Shown: positions 60,818 to 64,000 of the stretch, piece after piece
Layout of the letters: every line of letters starts with the position of its first letter
Numbering within the stretch: the stretch's first letter is position 1
Assembly (NCBI RefSeq): GCF_943192995.1
Contig: NZ_CALPCP010000017.1
Location: 1-64,000 of the forward strand
Length of the DNA: 64,000 nucleotides
Origin: Flintibacter muris
GTDB lineage: Bacteria > Bacillota > Clostridia > Oscillospirales > Oscillospiraceae
Direction of reading: 5' to 3'
The notes under the pieces: model-generated
What the model was told of the DNA's origin: nothing
What the model saw: only the letters and a program-made list of their open reading frames with translations
Databases searched by the model: none
Translations under genes and position numbers: made by a program

Positions 60818-60901
60818 ATTTTTCACTTCTGATGTTTACAATCTATCACGTTAAATGGTAAAATACAAAAGTGCCTCTAAGGTGAAAAGGGGGGAGTGCG
60901 C

Positions 60902-62704
60902 ATGTCTGCGCAGAAAAAGAAAAATATTACGCTGCTGGCCGTTTTGTTCACTGTATGCGGCGTGCTCCTGTTGGCCGTAGCGGTGGGAAGCCAGATCATC
61001 CGATGCCGGGCTTTGGAGCTGCGGCTGGATGAGGTGTTCATTGAGAGCCTGTCAGCCCATACCACCATGAGGGGCAAGGGCGGCCTGGAGCTGATCAGTG
61101 ACACCCAGATTCTGCTGGAGGACGCCACCAGCCTGCTGGAGGGGGACAGCCGGCCCCTGGAGAAGGAGTGGGTCACTCCCCTTCTGTCCGCCATGAGCCT
61201 GGGGGGGCGCCGGGTAGCGCTGAGTTTTCTGGCCCTGGAGGATATGGGCAGTCTGGAGCCGGGAAGCGAGGAGCAGCGGGTATTTCTCCAGGCGCTGGAC
61301 GGCTCGGAGGCGGTCAGCGATATCATCCCCGCCCAGGTGTGGACAGAGTCCTATTTTCTGGTGGTTCAGCCTGTGAAGCGGGAGGGCCGGATTGTGGGGG
61401 CGGTGGAGGCCAGAGTGAGCGCCGATCTGCTGTCCCGCCAGGGCCACGACTCCACGCTGTTCCTCTCGGTTAATACCGTAATTGCCGAGGAGGACGGCCG
61501 CGTTGCCTATGGCAGTGCGGCGGAGACCAGAGGGCTGACCCTTGCGGAGCTGGGTATGGAGGACGGACTGTCCCAGGGGGACGCCGAGGAGTTTATCAAA
61601 GCCTATGAGGCCGGGGAGTCCGGCTCCTTCTGCTACGACCTGGAGGAGGGCCGGGGCTACACCGCCTGGGCCGCCATTGGCTGCAACGGCTGGCGGGTGG
61701 TGCAGTTCTCCCAGTCCGCCGATCTGCGCATTGAGCACTCCTCCATGGTGCAGACAGTGGTCACTCTGGTAAGCCTGCTGGTGTGCGCGGTGCTGGCCGC
61801 CCTGATCTGGCGGCAGCGGGCCAGACTGGCAAAGGAGAAGCTGCGCTACAGCACACTGTCTGAATTTAAAGATACCCTGATTTTTGAGTACGACTGCCAG
61901 AACGACAGTATGGAGTTTACCTCCAACGCCCTGGACACCCTGGAGCTGGAGCGGGCCAAGCTGGACCACGTTACCAGCAGGGATGGCGGTCTGGCCATCT
62001 TCCACCCGGACGATATGGAAAGTGTACAGCATGCGCTGCAAAACGCCGGAAACATGGTGCCCGATCAGGTGGAGCACGACCGGGTGCGCATGAAAAAGCG
62101 GGGCGGGGAATACAGCTGGTACCGCAGCCAGTATAAGGCGGTGTTCAGCCCGGAGGGAAAGGCTGTCCGGCTGATTGGCACGATGACGGATATCAGCGCC
62201 CAGATTAACCGTGAGATTGAGCTGCGCAATCAGGCCCAGCAGGACCCGCTGACCGGAGTTTATAACCGGGCGGGCGTCAAGCTGATTAACGCCCGGCTGG
62301 AGCAGATCTCCCGGGGCATCCTGTTCATGATGGACCTGGACGACTTTAAATTTGTCAACGACACCTACGGCCACGCCGCCGGGGACCGGCTGCTGATGGC
62401 CATTGGCGGCGTGCTGCGGGATACCTTCCGCACCGACGATATTGTGGCCCGTGTGGGGGGCGATGAATTTGTAGCCTTCCTGTCCGGCTCAGACAGCCGG
62501 GCCACAGCGGAGCAGAAGGGCCAGGAACTGCTGGAGCGGGTGCGGGAGCTGCGGGTAGAGGGCGTGGAGCGGCCAGTTACCGTCAGCGTGGGCGCAGCCA
62601 GCGCCCCCGCCCTGGGCCGGACCTACGAGGCCCTCAGCCTGGCCGCCGACGAGGCCATGTATCAGGTGAAGCACAGCGGAAAGGGCGGCTTTATCCTGCG
62701 TTAG
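60902..62704 (+). CDS. Membrane-bound diguanylate cyclase (GGDEF)
   Basis: 600 residues from ATG 60902 (GGGGGGAG upstream). Helix 1 at about 9-30, extracytoplasmic Cache/PAS-like sensor (about 40-280), helix 2 (VVTLVSLLVCAVLAALIW), a PAS-like segment (YSTLSEFKDTLIFEYDCQND onward), then GGDEF: QQDPLTGVYNRAGVKLI, MMDLDDFKFVNDTYGHAAGD and RTDDIVARVGGDEFVAFLSG. The GGDEF motif is exact, and an RxxD inhibitory site lies five residues before it. Makes c-di-GMP in response to an external signal. Confidence 0.95.
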   Translation: MSAQKKKNITLLAVLFTVCGVLLLAVAVGSQIIRCRALELRLDEVFIESLSAHTTMRGKGGLELISDTQILLEDATSLLEGDSRPLEKEWVTPLLSAMSLGGRRVALSFLALEDMGSLEPGSEEQRVFLQALDGSEAVSDIIPAQVWTESYFLVVQPVKREGRIVGAVEARVSADLLSRQGHDSTLFLSVNTVIAEEDGRVAYGSAAETRGLTLAELGMEDGLSQGDAEEFIKAYEAGESGSFCYDLEEGRGYTAWAAIGCNGWRVVQFSQSADLRIEHSSMVQTVVTLVSLLVCAVLAALIWRQRARLAKEKLRYSTLSEFKDTLIFEYDCQNDSMEFTSNALDTLELERAKLDHVTSRDGGLAIFHPDDMESVQHALQNAGNMVPDQVEHDRVRMKKRGGEYSWYRSQYKAVFSPEGKAVRLIGTMTDISAQINREIELRNQAQQDPLTGVYNRAGVKLINARLEQISRGILFMMDLDDFKFVNDTYGHAAGDRLLMAIGGVLRDTFRTDDIVARVGGDEFVAFLSGSDSRATAEQKGQELLERVRELRVEGVERPVTVSVGAASAPALGRTYEALSLAADEAMYQVKHSGKGGFILR

Positions 62705-62755
62705 AGGAAATCAGAATACAAAAAGGGCGGGCACATTAATTGATATGCTCCCCCT

Positions 62756-63610
62756 ACGCACATTGAGTTTAACAGCACCAATCTAAACTGTGATGGCAAA
62801 TTCGTAAATCCCCTAAATTCATATCTTATCTTGCGGCGGCTCAATGATGATCTGTGTAGGGCGCATGGCCTCTCTGTTATTGAACATCCGAAGGAGCGGA
62901 CAAAGCCGGAGGGCGAGGCGGCGGCAATTAAGTATGGTATCAGCTTCAAGGAACAGTTGCGCCAGACCATTGACCGGATGATTCCTGACTGCCGGGACTA
63001 TGATGATTTTCTTGCAAGGATGCGGGCCGTAGGCTATGAAATCAAAGAGGGGAAACAGTTATCCTTCCGTGCCCCCGGACAGGAGCGTTTCACCCGTTCC
63101 TGCCGTTTGGGGGCCGACTATACCAAGGAAACCCTGCGGGAGCGTAGCGCCACCCGGCGCGGGTACGCTGCGGCAGCGAAAAAGCCCGTCCAGCGCACAG
63201 GCCAAAAGATCAATCTCCTGATTGACATTCAAGCGAAGATGGCAGCGGGAAAGGGCGCTGGCTATGAACGGTGGGCGAAGATTTTCAATCTGAAAGAAGC
63301 CGCTAAGACGCTGAACTTTTTGATTGAGAACGGCCTGACCGACTATGACGAATTGACCTCAAGAGCAGAGCAGGCCGGAACCAGGTTTGATGAAACCTCC
63401 CGCCGCATCAAACAGTTGGAGGCGCGCATGGCCGAGGTTGCCCAGCTTTCCCAGGAGTACGCCGCTCTGCTGGCAGAGAAGCAGGAGCGGTATGCGGAGT
63501 ATAAGGAGTTGCGGCAGGATATGATCGACTACCGAACCATGAAGCAGAATGTAGACAAAGTCCCCGGTTTAGTGCCAGAGGAACAGGAGCAGCAGAGGCC
63601 GGAGCGGTGA
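62756..63610 (+). pseudogene. Relaxase/mobilisation protein, C-terminal fragment
   Basis: Opens in mid-protein at THIEFNSTNLNCDGKFVNPL, then ILRRLNDDLCRAHGLSVIEH, PKERTKPEGEAAAIKYGISF, and a long helical tail (RAEQAGTRFDETSRRIKQLE; MAEVAQLSQEYAALLAEKQE) to TGA 63610. This is the end of the MobP/VirD2-type relaxases of Firmicutes elements. The first ~170 residues with the active-site Tyr and most metal-binding His are missing; a stop lies at 62741. Confidence 0.85.
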
Positions 63611-63614
63611 CTAC

Positions 63615-63652
63615 AAAAAATATCCCGTGCCACTGGCATGGGATATTTTTTT
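63615..63652. terminator. Bidirectional terminator
   Basis: AAAAAATATCCCGTGCC and GGCATGGGATATTTTTTT pair around ACT, serving both the relaxase fragment and the convergent XRE gene. Confidence 0.9.
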
Positions 63653-63950
63653 AATGCTCATTTTGCCGCAGATCGTCTACAATGAATTGGATGTGTTCTA
63701 TCTGACGGGGAGTTAGGCCGATTATATCCAACATCTGCGGGGCGCTTGCCTCCTGCACTTCCCGGCCCAGCAGATAGTCGGTGCTGACGTGGAAGAAATC
63801 CGCAATTCTTATCAGCATATCTATGGACGGCATGATATTGTCATTTTCCCAATTACTGATGCTCTGCTTTTTAACCTCCAGCTTCTCCGCAAGCTGAACT
63901 TGATTCAACTCCCTTGACTGACGCAGATTTTTCAAGCGGATTGCGAACAT
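63651..63950 (-). CDS. XRE-family regulator with short C-terminal tail
   Basis: 99 residues: MFAIRLKNLRQSRELNQVQL, AEKLEVKKQSISNWENDNIM, PSIDMLIRIADFFHVSTDYL, LGREVQEASAPQMLDIIGLT. A standard SinR/Xre-like helix-turn-helix ending in the DYLLG motif plus a 30-residue helical tail. GGGGGCGAGGGCG precedes ATG 63950 and a TATAAT lies at 63984-63979. Typical cargo regulator of a mobile element. Confidence 0.9.
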   Translation of the reverse strand: MFAIRLKNLRQSRELNQVQLAEKLEVKKQSISNWENDNIMPSIDMLIRIADFFHVSTDYLLGREVQEASAPQMLDIIGLTPRQIEHIQFIVDDLRQNEH

Positions 63951-64000
63951 AATCGCCCTCGCCCCCTCTCAAAATAAGATTATAGGTCAAACGGGCAAAT

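Overview
The window is GC-rich DNA, read as a butyrate-forming anaerobe of the Firmicutes, most likely the Oscillospiraceae (Flavonifractor, Lawsonibacter, Intestinimonas or Pseudoflavonifractor-like). Supporting signs are strong AGGAGG ribosome sites, consensus sigma-A promoters, a V/A-type ATPase in NtpH-I-K-E-C-F-A-B-D order, L27 with a cleavable N-terminal extension beside the Prp protease, the murB-rapZ-yvcK-whiA cluster, and a bcd-etfBA operon. The genus assignment is inference.

Layout. 1-3.4 kb is an accessory strip of fragments: an IS5-type transposase start, a broken XRE gene, an intact XRE gene with a 58-residue partner, fragments of an amidoligase, a phage tail-tube protein and an ABC transporter, a ParE/Phd-type toxin-antitoxin pair, another XRE regulator and a truncated SLOG-like gene. 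3.5-12.4 kb (minus) is the nine-gene V-ATPase operon; its NtpK rotor keeps the residues that bind Na+ in Enterococcus hirae. 12.5-16.6 kb holds an anchored glycosidase-like protein, azlCD with an SDR gene, and a lipid kinase. 16.6-22.9 kb (minus) is housekeeping: ftsY, rdgB, yhbY, a nadD-yqeK fusion, an LCP protein and rsfS. 23.4-28.7 kb has dnaE followed by two tandem mgtC-like genes. 28.9-34.4 kb carries murB, rapZ, yvcK and whiA plus small unknown genes, one interrupted by an amber codon.

34.5-37.0 kb is ptb-buk (butyryl-CoA to butyrate with ATP), bracketed by two inverted copies of a ~128 bp palindromic MITE. Then come marR-MATE, a TauE/SafE permease, a chemoreceptor, a MerR-RDD membrane regulator, and bcd-etfB-etfA (crotonyl-CoA to butyryl-CoA). 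Next is a butyryl-CoA:acetate CoA-transferase-like gene, so two alternative last steps of butyrate synthesis lie about 12 kb apart. A DEAD-box helicase, shikimate kinase, a truncated third MITE with a decayed conjugation ATPase fragment, rplU-prp-rpmA, a small accessory patch, obgE, a methyltransferase, rsmI (apparently starting at CTG), murC and a diguanylate cyclase follow. The right edge (62.7-64 kb) returns to mobile DNA: a headless relaxase and an XRE gene.

Hairpin repeats of at least two families are scattered between genes, including inside the V-ATPase operon and overlapping the rdgB stop codon. I saw no rRNA, tRNA or CRISPR array.
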